From Datnioides undecimradiatus (taxonomy: Eukaryota; Chordata; Actinopteri; Lobotiformes; Datnioididae), in assembly GCA_008933995.1 (NCBI GenBank), contig WARS01000008.1:16416148-16480147 (forward strand): 64,000 bases of DNA, given 5' to 3'. Under the pieces are notes generated by a model. The model had not been told where the DNA came from. It worked only from the letters and a program-made list of their open reading frames with translations, and did no database searches. Below, piece by piece: positions 25,048 through 36,430 of this stretch (position 1 is the first letter of the stretch; every line of letters begins with the position of its first letter). The translations under genes were made by a program, and so were the position numbers.

Positions 25048-25536
25048 ACCCTGCTTACTGTCCCTCTCGCAAATAAACAACAACAACAACAACACACGGA
25101 CACACTCTTCCCAGCTCCTCGCGCTCCTTCTGTCCGTTTAGTTCCCGCTTCTTTTCCTCTTCAGTAAGATGGATGGCGAGTCGGGCGAGGGGAGTAGGAA
25201 GCAGTGATTGATAAAAGGCGAGATGGGAGGAGGCGGAGCTGGCAGATCCACAGACCGTTTAACGGAAAGCCGATCGAACACGTCTGCAGGTTGTTTGTCG
25301 TTTAAACTCGTGGTGCTGCTGCTCGCGGCGGCCGTTGCTTTGCATCAGTTCTTCAGTTCTCTAAGTTTCAGGCTGTAAAATGAGTTTTGGAGATGTTTAC
25401 TATTCAAATTATTATTATTATTATTATCGTTATTAAATTCATCTTCAGGTGTTCTTCCAGGTGTTGCTGCAGGTCTGCACTCTGGGGTCACCGCCGCTCG
25501 CTCACCGCGCATCCTCGTCTCTGTTTGTGCTTTCAG

Positions 25537-25758
25537 TTCAAGATAGGCGGCGAGTGGTGGACGTGGATCGACTACGAGCGCTTCCAGGAGCTGGTCCGCG
25601 CCCACGAGGAGAGCGGGGGCCGGCGGAGCTTCTCAGCGTTGGACTACATCGCCAAGACCCCCAGCTGGGCTCTGTTCGGAGCCCGCGAGCAGGGCTTCGA
25701 CCCGGCCGACACGCGTTTCCAGCGGCGCAACAAAACCAAAGACGTTTCAGGATGCTGA
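25537..25758 (+). CDS. tyw1: TYW1 terminal exon E: wyosine-formation domain and stop
   Basis: The last coding exon has 73 codons plus TGA at 25756-25758. It starts FKIGGEWWTWIDYERFQEL, continues through FSALDYIAKTPSWALFGA and GFDPADTRFQRRNKTK, and ends in SGC. This is the C-terminal wyosine-base-formation domain of TYW1. The WWTWIDY, TPxWALFGA and GFDPxDTRxxRxNK blocks are family hallmarks, and the final SGC also ends human TYW1 as I recall it. The basic RRNK patch near the end may contact tRNA (inference). Acceptor AG is at 25535-25536, phase 0. With exons A-D this gives about 270 uninterrupted residues with no frameshift, so the gene looks intact here. The plus frame at 25449-25892 and the minus frame at 25538-25888 are shadows. 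Confidence 0.96.
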   Translation, partial: FKIGGEWWTWIDYERFQELVRAHEESGGRRSFSALDYIAKTPSWALFGAREQGFDPADTRFQRRNKTKDVSGC

Positions 25759-26700
25759 TGCGAGAGAGAGAGAGAGAGAGAGGACGGAGGAGGTCGAAGG
25801 AGAGTTCAGTGGTTTTATTAACTCTCTGTTTCACTGGACAGCGTTTTACCGTCCACAGCTGCCCCGCCTTCTTTTCATTTCCCCTCAATTAGGAAAATCG
25901 TTTTATAATCCGAGATCGGCCCGATTCCGTTACCCTTATTTCCCAGACATTCCTCATCGCCGTCACTTTAAGTGCGTCTTGTCCTTCGTACGTGTGCAAA
26001 GATCTTTGATACTTCACTCTTGTTATTGTAATGTCCCTGGCTCTGATCTGAGTAACCACCTGGCTGCACTTCGGTAAGCTCACTCTGTTTAACGTCGAAT
26101 CCGGCTGAGGCTTCGTCACCAGTACGGGGACGAGAGTTGGCACGACAGCGGCTGATTTGCAAAGCAGCGAGAGGAGAGCGCCACGGCGGCGTCTCCACCG
26201 GGAGAGACGAGCTTCTGCTGCAGATTCCCCAACGTGTCGGGCCAGACGCGTTGAATTCTGACTGGCTTTGGTGCAGATTGACTTAAATCCATGATATCCA
26301 TCCAAACTGGGCTGTTTCTGCTGCATCGGGCACATTTCTGCTGCAGTTAAAGACAAATTGAATCAACTGCAGTCGCCGTATTCTCAGATCAACCTCACAA
26401 ACACGGCGACGCTGCACGAAGATAATGAACATTCCCTGTAATATGACGAGCGGCATCACGGGCGCTGACGTAGCTCCGTACACGTGCGTCCCTTTAGGCC
26501 CGGCTACCAGAGTAAAGACGTTTTAGTGAGTCCTGATGTAAACGTTGAGTCCACTTTAATTTCTTTTATTCGAATGTAAACGTTTGAGTCCATGTTTGTT
26601 TTGTCCCTCGGCCTCCGGCGTCCAGCGCGCCCCCCTGTCGGGACGGACGGCAGGTTCGTGGATGTTTCACTGCAATAAATCTGGATTTCTTGCTGCTGCT
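25759..26700 (+). other. tyw1: TYW1 3' untranslated region (approximate end)
   Basis: The sequence from the stop to just past the first downstream AATAAA (26674-26679) is the probable 3' UTR, about 0.9 kb. It starts with a GA run (25762-25782) only a few bases after the stop. The long minus-strand frame at 25889-26356 has no recognisable content. The actual cleavage site is not visible. Confidence 0.6.
26674..26679 (+). terminator. tyw1: AATAAA polyadenylation signal of TYW1
   Basis: First canonical AATAAA after the TYW1 stop. It is followed within about 30 bases by T- and GT-rich sequence, as expected of a cleavage and polyadenylation region. Confidence 0.65.
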
Positions 26701-27180
26701 TTGTCATCTGTGGATTTCATGTGTCATCCTGCGTTTCCACCGCCGTCGTGCTGGGGGCGTTTCCTGCGCGTGTTTTTATTTTTAACCGGCAGCGAAGCGC
26801 CAAGTTGACATTTTAAAACCGCGGTAATTGTGGCAAAAGCTTTCTGGGCCGCGCTCGGAGGCCGACAGAGGAGCTCTAATTGAGCTGAGTTGAAGGATGG
26901 AGGCGGGGGTGAAGTTCAGAAGTAATGCAATAACGCGGCAGCTCACCATTATTCATTTTTAAATGTACTCAGATGCAGCGTGTTGGCACCGCTGCGGTTC
27001 AGGAACGCAGACCCGCAGTCAGTTAAAAGCAGGAGGTGATTAGCATTCGGTTTGTTTGTTTGTGTCTTTTTTGCCATACAGAATAACAAATCCCATAAAA
27101 TAGTAATGACACACTGTAGAGAGGGCTTGCATTATCTAATATGATGCACGGAGATGTCTGTAATTCAATAATAATGTGAC

Positions 27181-27330
27181 TATAATCTTTATTTATGAAG
27201 CACTTCTTGAAATCCGTGCACCAAAGTGCTTCACAAAGGCAGCGGAGTGAAAGGGACGAGTCAGGTTTAAATGGAAAACAGATAAAAATGGAGAAGAAGA
27301 AAAACGTTTTAAAGGAAACACAGTTGGGAG
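27181..27330 (+). repeat. Dispersed repeat copy 1 (CAAAGTGCTTCACA family)
   Basis: This segment shares with 33117-33310, in the same order and orientation, a TTTAT-type start, the block CAAAGTGCTTCACA, an AGCG/GGACGA block, and an A-rich segment with AAGAAGA and AAAAC followed by TTGG. The two copies are diverged and short. The CAAAGTGCTTCACA word is, as I recall, common in dispersed teleost repeats, but I cannot name the family with confidence. No coding capacity. Confidence 0.55.
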
Positions 27331-28315
27331 GGAACTAAAACTGAAGTAACAGTGCTGTTTGAGAAGGGACTTCGCCTTATTTGGTGAGTAGTGGGTGAAA
27401 TCTGATCTCAAACCCGCTGACAGTCGGCGTGCAGAGGGTGAAACGGCAGCGGCGTGATCACGTTGCATGGTGCATCGCATCCCCGTTCCTCCGGTCACTC
27501 CTGCAGGTGCTGCTGCAGCACGGCGATGGGTCGAAGCCGTCAAACATGCGTGTGCAGGAGCTTGAAACGCCCCTCACAGCTGAGGAGCTGTGCGCCTCGA
27601 TCAGTCTGTTTACCACAGACGGACAAGATATTGCAGTCCACCAGTCGGCTGCTTCCGCGGGAGACGTGATTGATGACTTTGCTGCACAAAATAGAAAACT
27701 TAGAAACCTCCTCCTCACTGCTTTATCAGAAAAATGAATGTTTCTGTTCTGCTTATTTCCTCCAAATAGCTTTTACTCTTGGTCTTTTACATAAAATTAC
27801 AGTTGCACCGGAGAAACAAATCAAAAAGTACTGAAACCCTGCATGCATCGTGAAGCTCCGCCCTAATTATAATGAATTATTCTGCGAAACGTGTCCACAT
27901 TAAGAGCCATCAAACCGATAATCTGTGAAAGCTCAGCGTGGATACAGACACAAACTGCCCCTCGCTGAGTTCCCTCAGATTGGGATGGTTGAGCCATGTG
28001 CGACTACACAAAGCACGAGAGAGAAGACGCTCGCCGGTGGCTAGACCGTGGATGATTGGGGTCGCCGGATGTGAAGTCGTGCAGCTATAAACACGCTGCA
28101 GCTCTGTGTTACGTGCAGACGGCCTTTGGATGAATGAGAGGTCGCTTTGAGGTACTGTAATCCAGCTGCGCTGCAGATTGAGCGTCTCAGCAGGGAAAAC
28201 CTGCCAAGAGATGGGGAGGCAGGCCCAGAGGGATGATGGGTAATGGCTCCAGTGCCGCAGGGAGCAGCAGGTAGCTGGATGTGCATCCTACCACAGTTTG
28301 TTTTTATTATTTTTG

Positions 28316-28670
28316 CAGTTTGTATAGATAGATACATAAACACATAGATAAATACATATATAGACAGGTAGTGTTAAATGTTGTACATAGCTACATATAT
28401 ACATAGATATATAGATACATAGAGATACATTAATACATAGCAGGTGTATGAATAGATAGATACATAGACATATAGTTCTAGATAGAAACAGATGCATTGA
28501 TACATACATATATGCGTGTATGTGCACAGGTAGTTTTGAATGTTATAGAGAGATAATTAGATCTAGATATATACACACATAGATACATATATAGGTGGTT
28601 TTGCATGTTGTAGACATAGATACATAGGAGCATATATAGATATATGAATGCATAGATAGACAGATGCTTA
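28316..28670. repeat. Degenerate GATA/TACA simple-sequence tract
   Basis: About 350 bp dominated by interleaved ATAGATAGATACAT-like words, with some longer-range repetition: a GGT-AGT-GTTAAATGTTGTA-like segment near 28368 recurs in altered form near 28530 and 28590. Minus-strand frames rich in Ile, Tyr, Cys and Val here (28288-28764) are products of the simple repeat. Confidence 0.85.
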
Positions 28671-29674
28671 AAGTAAGACACAGACGAAACAGACACAGAC
28701 GAGCTGAACATGTTTCATCGACACAGAACAGGTCTTTAACCTGGCCGTGCACCGCGGCCGCCACCAGAGCAGGATGGATTTGTCATAACGTGACGGCGTG
28801 CGGCGATAACATTAGACTGAGAGATTTGTTTTGACTGCACGCTTTGTAGGACGGTTGAGAGAGGAGCAGCAACAAACTGGGGAGCAACATTCGGTTTGTT
28901 GTCCTCTGTGATTCTGATCATACGAACGTGCGCACGCTGCTGGTTTGAGTCATTTATTTACTTATTTTACACATTTTAAAATCACATTTCTCAGGAACTG
29001 GATCCTGAGCCCCAAAGCCTCTTAATAAGCATTTAGCTAAAACATATGTGAAGCTAAAAACACACACACACACTTGGCTGTGCCCAAACAATGACAGATG
29101 GAGACTTAAATGGCTTCAGTTCATCCAAAAAGCTTTGTACTGTAGCTCCTGCGCCGGGTTTGAAAGGAAAGAAAGGAAATGAAACGGGTTTGTTCTGAAG
29201 TTCATTTCCAGACAAGTTTAAAGTCCAAGACGCCTCTCTGGAGGCCAGAAACTAAGTCAGGACACCCATTAAGAGTTGAGCATGAGCCCACGAAGTAAGC
29301 CTCACGCTCCCACGGGGTGATACGTTTGCTGAGCAGAGGTCAGTCTGGTCGTCTGTCATTTCAACAGCAGGGAGTCCGCTGAGCTCAGAAACAGGCCCTG
29401 GCTCTGCGGAGACCGTTGATGAGCAGCAGTAGGTGGTCGTGCGTCTCCCCGCTGGCGTCCCAGAGGTTCTCTCATCCATTTGTAAGCGGCTGCTGGTGCG
29501 TACGAGCTCTACGGGGCTCGGCTGCGACCTGTGCTCGTGCAAAGGGTGGCGTCTCCAAGTCTGCGTCCGTGCGCTAATGATAATGCGCCCCCGTCTCACG
29601 GGTACGTGAAAGCGATAATGGTTCTTGCAGACTTGCGTGAAACGATGTGTTGGAGGATATTATCTGTGTGATTT

Positions 29675-29690
29675 GGGGGGGGGGGGGGGG
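29675..29690. repeat. Run of 16 G
   Basis: An uninterrupted stretch of 16 G on the plus strand, long enough to form quadruplex structures. A GT run lies 170 bp downstream (29861-29881). Homopolymer length may be affected by sequencing error. Confidence 0.9.
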
Positions 29691-29860
29691 TCTGTTGGTC
29701 GCTCTGCACCAGCACCAGCTCAGACCGTCGCTCGATGCCCCCTCCTCCCCTCAGCTTCTGTTTGCATGTGTGTGCGTGTACCGGCGGTAACCTCCAAGCC
29801 GTCGGTACCTCAGCTCACCTCGCCCGTGTCCATCTGTGTCCCAGCACCCCTCCTGGCTAA

Positions 29861-29881
29861 TGTGTGTGTGTGTGTGTGTGT
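29861..29881. repeat. GT microsatellite
   Basis: Short TG/GT run in intergenic DNA. Confidence 0.9.
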
Positions 29882-30027
29882 CTCCATAACCTGGTCCTGG
29901 ACCTGCTAAGTCAAACCTCTGAGGTGCTAATTGAGCATTACTGCTCAGAGCTCGTCTCTGGGATTGCATTTGGACAAAATAATGGTATTGTGCAATATTT
30001 CCCAGAAACAGGTTGCTCAGATGATTT

Positions 30028-30250
30028 AATAATAATAATAATAATCACAATAACAGAAGTTATAAAGTTTATTCCTATTGCACTTTACATAAGACACAAC
30101 AATGACATAGGAATAAGCACAAGGCACAAGGAGCTTTAAAATAGCTGATTATTAAAAACTATAAAAAATAAAATATACTGAGGATAAAATCTAAGATCAG
30201 TGGGTATCGGGTTAATAAATAACAAAAATAAACAAAAAATCACTTTTTTT
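30028..30250. repeat. AT-rich patch with AAT run, possible repeat remnant
   Basis: Starts with AATAATAATAATAAT and continues as strongly A-rich sequence with words such as GCACTTTACATAAGA and ATAAAATCTAAGA. The composition recalls the A-rich part of the CAAAGTGCTTCACA-type repeats nearby, but I cannot align it convincingly. Confidence 0.35.
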
Positions 30251-31446
30251 GATGAGAATAAAAGTGAAAAAGTGGAAAAATTTGTGATTTAAAAGACCAA
30301 AATCTGCTTTAACGCCCGCCGGTGTGACAGCACGAGGTGGGAACGCTCCTGCACGGGCTGACTGCAGGGTGCAACCAGCTTCCTGGTGTTTGGTCCAACA
30401 GTAATTGATGCGGGGCCCAGAGAGAGGACCGGACACTGGGATATCTGCTGGAGAGCTCTGACGTCTCTGAGGGCTTCAGCAGCAGATCCACCTGCATGTG
30501 ATGCAGTCCATGTATACTGAGGCAGAGTCGAAGCGCATGTACAGAAAACTAATGCGGTCCGTGTGTCGACCCCTGAGGGACTCCTAGATCTAGTCATCCT
30601 AGAAATACCAACCAATCATCCAGAGCAGGCGTGTGCGGAAAACCATTTTGTGTGATGTATATCGTTAATGTGGGACTGAACGGGGCGTCGCATCAATCGA
30701 TCGATCAAACTTCATTTGCAAAGAATTTTCCAGAATGCCCGTCTGAGGGCGGCCCGCGCCCGGCGTGCATTCATGTCCTCGCATCCGGTCCGTGCAGTTC
30801 TCCCGTGTGAACGCTCTCGCCTCGTTCAGACGTGCAGGGATGAGCTTAGTCGGCGCTCTGTCAGACCAGCAGCTTTGAGGGGAGCGGGGAGCAAATGTTA
30901 AGCCGCCCGCTTGCCAAAGAGGAAATTGCTGGGAATGACATCAACAGCCCGAAACAAATTAGTGCACATGCCTGGCGCCACGCTGCAGAGACAGAGGCCG
31001 TCGTCGCTTCAGTGCACGCTGCAGACACGAATGTGGATGCAGGTTGGTTGCATCTTCTCAACAAGCACCTGAAAAACGCTTACGTCGCTCTAACATATCA
31101 CATTATTGATGCTTATATCACCACTTTAGCATTTTTTCTCAATAACGCCGTGAGGAGTTGATGTGGTGTAATAACAGCGGTCCTCTCGGAGGTGCTGTGG
31201 CAGGAAGGCCCAGTTCCCGCGCTCAAACTGCGCCTGTGATCTGAATTTTTCTGCCCCAGCTGTATCGATGCCTCCTCCTCCCGGGGCCGCCGATCATTTT
31301 TCGCATCACTTGAGGCGCCGTCGGGTCGAGCTCAGCTGCGATTACAAGCCGGCGACGCGGGCGCTCTGTCAACAGACAAACGCACCTGACCTCCCCCGGT
31401 CTCGTGGGAGTTCGCTATTAATTCATTCCTTTAATTGCGCCCGCTC

Positions 31447-31476
31447 AGCTCCAGCTCCAGCTCCAGCTCCAGCTCC
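31447..31476. repeat. AGCTCC hexamer array, five copies
   Basis: Five perfect tandem copies of AGCTCC. Because the unit is two codons long it gives an apparent Ala-Pro repeat in one frame, but no gene is evident around it. Confidence 0.9.
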
Positions 31477-33116
31477 CGTCATCTGCTCGTGGAGTGCGTC
31501 CCTCAGAACTGCAACTGACTCAAAAGTGACATCCGGCCCCGGCGCGTTGAGCCGCCGCATCGTTTTCTGCCTCCTCTGTGCGAGACAGGTGCTGTGGGGA
31601 ATGACCTTGATTAGCTCGTATGCTAATCCCCTCTTTAAACAAAGTGACTCAATTAAGCAAATGACCGTCTAACGAAGGCGCCGCCTCGCATATTGATGCT
31701 TTATTTTTGAAGGAGGAGGATTTGCATCCTAATGGCGTAATGAATTCTCGCTTGACAACCGACTGGTGGTAAATCACAGAGCGACGCGATGAATCATAGA
31801 AAATCTGTCTGAATAATGAGCTGAGATGCTTTCTGGGTGCGGGGCGATTAGGAGAGATATGTGCTAATTGCCTGCTGTGTGTCCTGGATGAATCTCTTTC
31901 CTCGGGCTCAGCTGTCAAATGGTCTGTTTCACAACTCTGGGAGTAAAAAGGGGAGCGGTCCGGGCAAAAGTTTAGCAATTAAAAGATCAAACCCTTCACT
32001 GTCTCTGGTAACCAATCTGATTACGAGCCACGCACCACCGATGTTGACCCTTGCTGCACTGAGCGCCTGCTGTAGCAGTGTTTAGGTGCTGGTTCAGTAA
32101 CACCTTCAACTGCAGCTCAGAAACTGAAACTCTGTAAATGGATGCAGAGAAAACAAGTCGTCTGACGGCGCTGTCTCTGGTTCTTACTAGTTTTACTAAC
32201 AGCAAATGTTGCATTCGGGTAATAATTCGATTTTGCGACAACCGTTGCGTGCGTGTGCAGGAACAACCCAGACAAACAAAACGAGAGCAAACAAATTAAA
32301 GCCATAATCCGATATTTGCACAGTTAATCTGCATCAAAAACCAGCTGCAGTCTGCCAAATGTGTCGCCGCCCTCCCGACCAAGCGTATGCGCAGAGGCGA
32401 GGCAATCGTCTTGGGTTGTTGCTTCCTGTTTTGCTGCTAAATGTGAATACGTTTGACATGTCCATGTTTTAAAATGGGACTATCATCAATTCTGGTTCCC
32501 AGTTCCTCTGCAGATAGAAAGGATGTGAAAGGATGTGCATATACTATACTAATATAAAGATCTCAAGAGGAGCCGCTCCGCTCTGTCTCCTCGCTGGTTC
32601 AGATCTGAGGGCGTCACCGTCCCGCAGAGAGAAGCGTGTGCGTGCGCATGCAGTGAGAGAGATCATCGGTGAGCATCAGGTGAAGCGTATTCCCCTGCAA
32701 CATGTGTGTCCCGCGGTCGGCTGCGCGCCGTTGAGCCCCGGAGAGCCTGATTGATGAATGAACCGCGGGCGGGTTGGCCGGCGAGGCGCCAAGGCCGGGG
32801 TGTGCGCTGAATCACGCGGGGCTGGTTATTATCCATCACGCACACGGACTGAGATAAAGACCTGCGACGCGCGGATCGACTCTAACAGAGATGCTTTGAT
32901 TGACCCTGGAACTGAAAAGCTGCTGATGCCACTTGTGTGTGACGCAGGTTGTGTAACGCACAGGTGTGTGATGCTCTCTGCACTTTGTTCTGCCGCACAT
33001 CAGCGATCAAAGCCGTTTTCCTGGGCAGTCGCGAGGAAATAAACTGAAAGACACCTAAACTTCACATTTCCAGCCCCCTCCTCCCCCCAGGATCCATTAT
33101 TATATCATACATTCAA

Positions 33117-33310
33117 TTAACCTATAATAATAATAATGATCTTAATGTATACAGCCTTTTTAAAGGTCCAGGTCACAAAGTGCTTCACACAGGGAGCGAA
33201 TTAAGGACGACGAGCCATAAAATCAAAGGTTTAAATGAGTAAAACTGAAAATAATAAGAAGAGAAAAACATTTGGACTGAGGTGAAAGACAAAGACGATT
33301 AAAACAAGTA
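33117..33310 (+). repeat. Dispersed repeat copy 2 (CAAAGTGCTTCACA family)
   Basis: A second, diverged copy of the element at 27181-27330, preceded by an AATAATAATAATGAT stretch. Shared blocks in order are the CAAAGTGCTTCACA word, an AGCG/GGACGA-like block, GTTTAAATG, AAGAGAAAAAC and TTGG. Orientation is the same as copy 1. It is probably a non-autonomous element or truncated retroelement tail; the family is not identified. Confidence 0.55.
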
Positions 33311-34082
33311 CATTTAAATGACGATAGCTGACTCGGTCGACCTGAATGTGCCAAAATTAAAACTGCATATTTGTGTTTTTAATGAAAAGGACGACTCGAC
33401 TATTTAAAGACGCGCATCACGCTGAAACAGGATTGTTGAGGAAGCTGAAACGCTAACGTGACCAGCGTAACTCTGATAAGCTCTCAAACTGGCAGCTTTA
33501 ATTAGTCTGTACGCCACAGCGGCTTAATAGAAATCATTAATCTGAATTATGATCCTTGAGGGCGATGGCACACATCATGTTTAGCCACATTTAGCTCACC
33601 GTGTCGCTTATAAAGCCGTTTGACTGTACGCTTCAGTACCATCGTCCCCATTAGCCCGGTACCTAGCAGTCAGAACTACTGTGATTGCAAATGAGTGCTT
33701 GCATTAGCGGCGTAGCAGCGTGGCATTTACACGCCACGCAACTGTATCCAGCAGCTGCGCAGATGTGGTCTTGCTAGCTGTCGCTGTTGTCAGTTAAAGC
33801 TGAGAGCTGCATCAAAACCAAAAACAACATGACGGCGTATTCGCTGCCGCGGCTGACCAGGAAGTGATTCACTGCAATTTGACGTAAGTGAAGAGGTAAA
33901 AATGTGCATCGGGTCGACTGCGTGATGTCGCTGCATGCAGTGTTATGTCTCGTTGCATCAGAAGCGGCACTGTTACGCAACACGAAGCGGCCCCCGTGGT
34001 ATACGTGTTGCACGATGCACAATGTGCACATTACGATCACCCGTGCACTCATTAACCTTTTCCCTCGGCTCGGCTAAAACAG

Positions 34083-34530
34083 GACGAGCTCCGCGTTTGT
34101 CTGCGGCATCATCGCAGCAGAAAAGAAAAAAACATGTAACATCATAAGACCCCTCCTCACGTGCAGGACAAAGCCTGATCCAGGTGTGTTTCTGACATGG
34201 GAAGGTAGTTTGATCCATGCAATCACTCAGAAAAGCTAATATCCACATCCAGCATCTGCACTTTTATCAATTAGTTTGTTTTCTGCTTCATATCAGAGAC
34301 ACGCAGTGATGAATATGTGTGTATTATATGCAAATACTCTCTGGCTACCATGCAAATCTGCAAACGGCAAACATTTGTTAGTCTGCAAACAGGCATTAGT
34401 CAGGACCGGGACATTTGTTTAAGTCTGGTATGAACAAAGTGTTAGCATAATGAACCCGGCTGCAGATTCACCTGCATGCCTTACTTTGTTTCTTTCGGGA
34501 TCGATGAGTTGCACGTTTCCTGCGTCTGTG
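34083..34530. repeat. Duplicated segment, copy 1, with near-identical core
   Basis: Pairs with 36004-36430 as a direct duplication. The core at 34234-34429 aligns without gaps to 36181-36376 and differs at three of 196 positions, all transitions. The flanks are recognisably related but diverged and gapped: a shared GACGAGCT block on the left, and a shared CTTTGTTTCTTTC block on the right, which in this copy is separated from the core by 54 extra bases (34430-34483). Two perfect octamer motifs ATGCAAAT lie at 34328-34335 and 34350-34357. No open frame is conserved between the copies. Confidence 0.95.
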
Positions 34531-36003
34531 CCGTTTGTGTTGCAGTGATGGCGACAGCTTTGTCAGAGTAATCGCGTGCGTGCAGGGTTTGTAGATGGCC
34601 GTCTCCCAACACTTTGCAGGTCTTTTCTCCGCACGTGAGAGTCATCGACGCGCAGATGCCCCACATTTGGTTGCCGTCCTGTGAAACTGTGCGTACTTCA
34701 TGCGCCACGTCTGCAAGCGGCGAGCTTGGCAGAAACACCGCCAGGCCAAATATAGGAGCCGAACGGATCCTGGGCGCGACCGCCCGCTGTGATGACAGTA
34801 AAGGAAACGTCGATTCTGAGGTTTCCATCCCAGCACCCTCTGATATGTCTCAGCTCGGGCCGAAGTTGCCGACATTTCCTGCAGAACGTGCTCAGTGCTT
34901 TTGCAACGTGTTGAGAGGCTGCGGCCAGTCTGCAGACGGGGGCGATGCAACATAGGATGAAGGTCATCGTGCAGGATAAAAGCCACTTCCCCGGTGACCC
35001 CTCGGGCTCCAGACAAACCCGTGCGTGGGGACGTTTGTGTTGCGGTTACAGCATTTGTGCCGGCAGGTGGACGTCACAGTGTGTCGCTGGACTTTTGCCG
35101 ACTCAGCCCAAAATCTGCAGGAACCGTCACGCGGTGCAGAGCAGCAGATGACGAGTCTGTCAGTTGCCTCCACACGGGAGTTACTTGTGCTCTTCCACGC
35201 TTACTCTGCTTCTCCTGAACTCACCTGCAGAGCTCCGTCACTGCGCGGCGGCTGATCGCGCGTAGAAATATAACATGCAATACAAATTCAGAGTTTAGTT
35301 CAGATAACAAACTAAAGGAAGCATGCGTCTCATCCCAAGTCATCCCTTGTCATTTCATTTGTTTCGTTCGGGTCAGAACACACCTGTACCTCTCTGTCTG
35401 CGCAGCTGAGCCCCCACGTTTGTCCTGCTGCTCTTCGGTCTGATCACAAAATCACAAATACTGTCATAACGACTGATTTCGGTGGCTCTGCATCCCCGGA
35501 CCTACTTCTGTTGGTTTTCCAGCAGATGATAGAGGAAAGAAAGACGTGAAACTGTAAAGCTGCAGAAACACTGCTGCAGAAAAATTGAAAATATTCTGGG
35601 CTGAAGTTGAGAAGAACTTTCTTTTTTATGTCTTATGTCTTTTTGTTTTTTTGGCTGTGGGCTATCGAGCAGGAGCAGGAGCAGCAAGACTGATGCTTGA
35701 CTGCCTGAGGAGACCTTTCCCTCTCTGAAGCTGCTGCAGAGCTGGTTACGTCTCATCTGCCGGCTCTGAGAGTTAAACAAGGGGAAGGTGGTTTTGTAGC
35801 TGGAAAGCAATTTTTCTACCGTCCACCAAAATCATCATCGTCTGAATCTCACCATCTGTGTCTGAGGGATAGCAGAAGCAGCTCCTGGAGGTTTTTCAAA
35901 GTTTGGTTTTAAATCGAGGACGATATCACGTCGTGTTTCGTTTTGAGGAACGCACGATCGTCGCATCCGGCAGAGCATGAAGTCCTCAGCTCATCTAAAA
36001 CGT

Positions 36004-36430
36004 GACGAGCTCTGTGTTTGTTCTGCTGTTCGGACTGGCGACAGAGTCACCTCAAACTAGAAAACAAAAGCTTGAAAACACAGATTAATGTCATTAGATC
36101 CTTCCTGACGTGCAGAACAAAGCCTGATCCAGGTGTGGGAACATACCAACATTCATTCGATCAATGCAATCAGTGAAAAAAGCTAATATCCACATCCAGC
36201 ATCTGCACTTTTATCAATTAGTTTGTTTTCTGCTTCATATCAGAGACATGCAGTGATGAATATGTGTGTATTACATGCAAATACTCTCTGGCTACCATGC
36301 AAATCTGCAAACAGCAAACATTTGTTAGTCTGCAAACAGGCATTAGTCAGGACCGGGACATTTGTTTAAGTCTGGTCTTTGTTTCTTTCAGGATCCTTTA
36401 GTTGTGTGTTACGTGTGTGTGCTGAGTGCA
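36004..36430. repeat. Duplicated segment, copy 2, with near-identical core
   Basis: Partner of 34083-34530, about 1.95 kb downstream in the same orientation. The core is 36181-36376. Octamer motifs ATGCAAAT lie at 36275-36282 and 36297-36304, the same 22-bp start-to-start spacing as in copy 1. The right flank CTTTGTTTCTTTC follows the core directly here. Confidence 0.95.

Larger units (their letters stand above)
20631..25536 (+). other. TYW1 intron D-E
   Basis: Intron of 4906 bp with CA runs at 23066-23094 and 24405-24435 (the latter directly after a C tract at 24396-24405), a CT run at 25025-25047, an AAC run near 25076-25094 and an ATT run at 25408-25427. A segment near 21640-21740 is rich in TAAT cores. 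No open frame resembles a known protein. It ends TTTCAG at 25536. Confidence 0.8.

Noticed and set aside
25889-26356. 155-codon minus-strand frame antisense to the TYW1 3' UTR
   Set aside because: No recognisable domain, overlapped by other open frames on the same strand, and better explained as UTR sequence.
27429-27737. 102-codon plus frame preceded by CTGCAG, with fairly protein-like composition at its end
   Set aside because: I considered an extra exon or small gene, but it matches no family I know, has no donor, and follows a dispersed repeat. Left unannotated.
34083-36430. Interpretation of the duplicated segment pair as LTRs of a retrotransposon
   Set aside because: No TG...CA ends, primer-binding site, polypurine tract or gag/pol frame between the copies, and divergence is uneven along the repeat.
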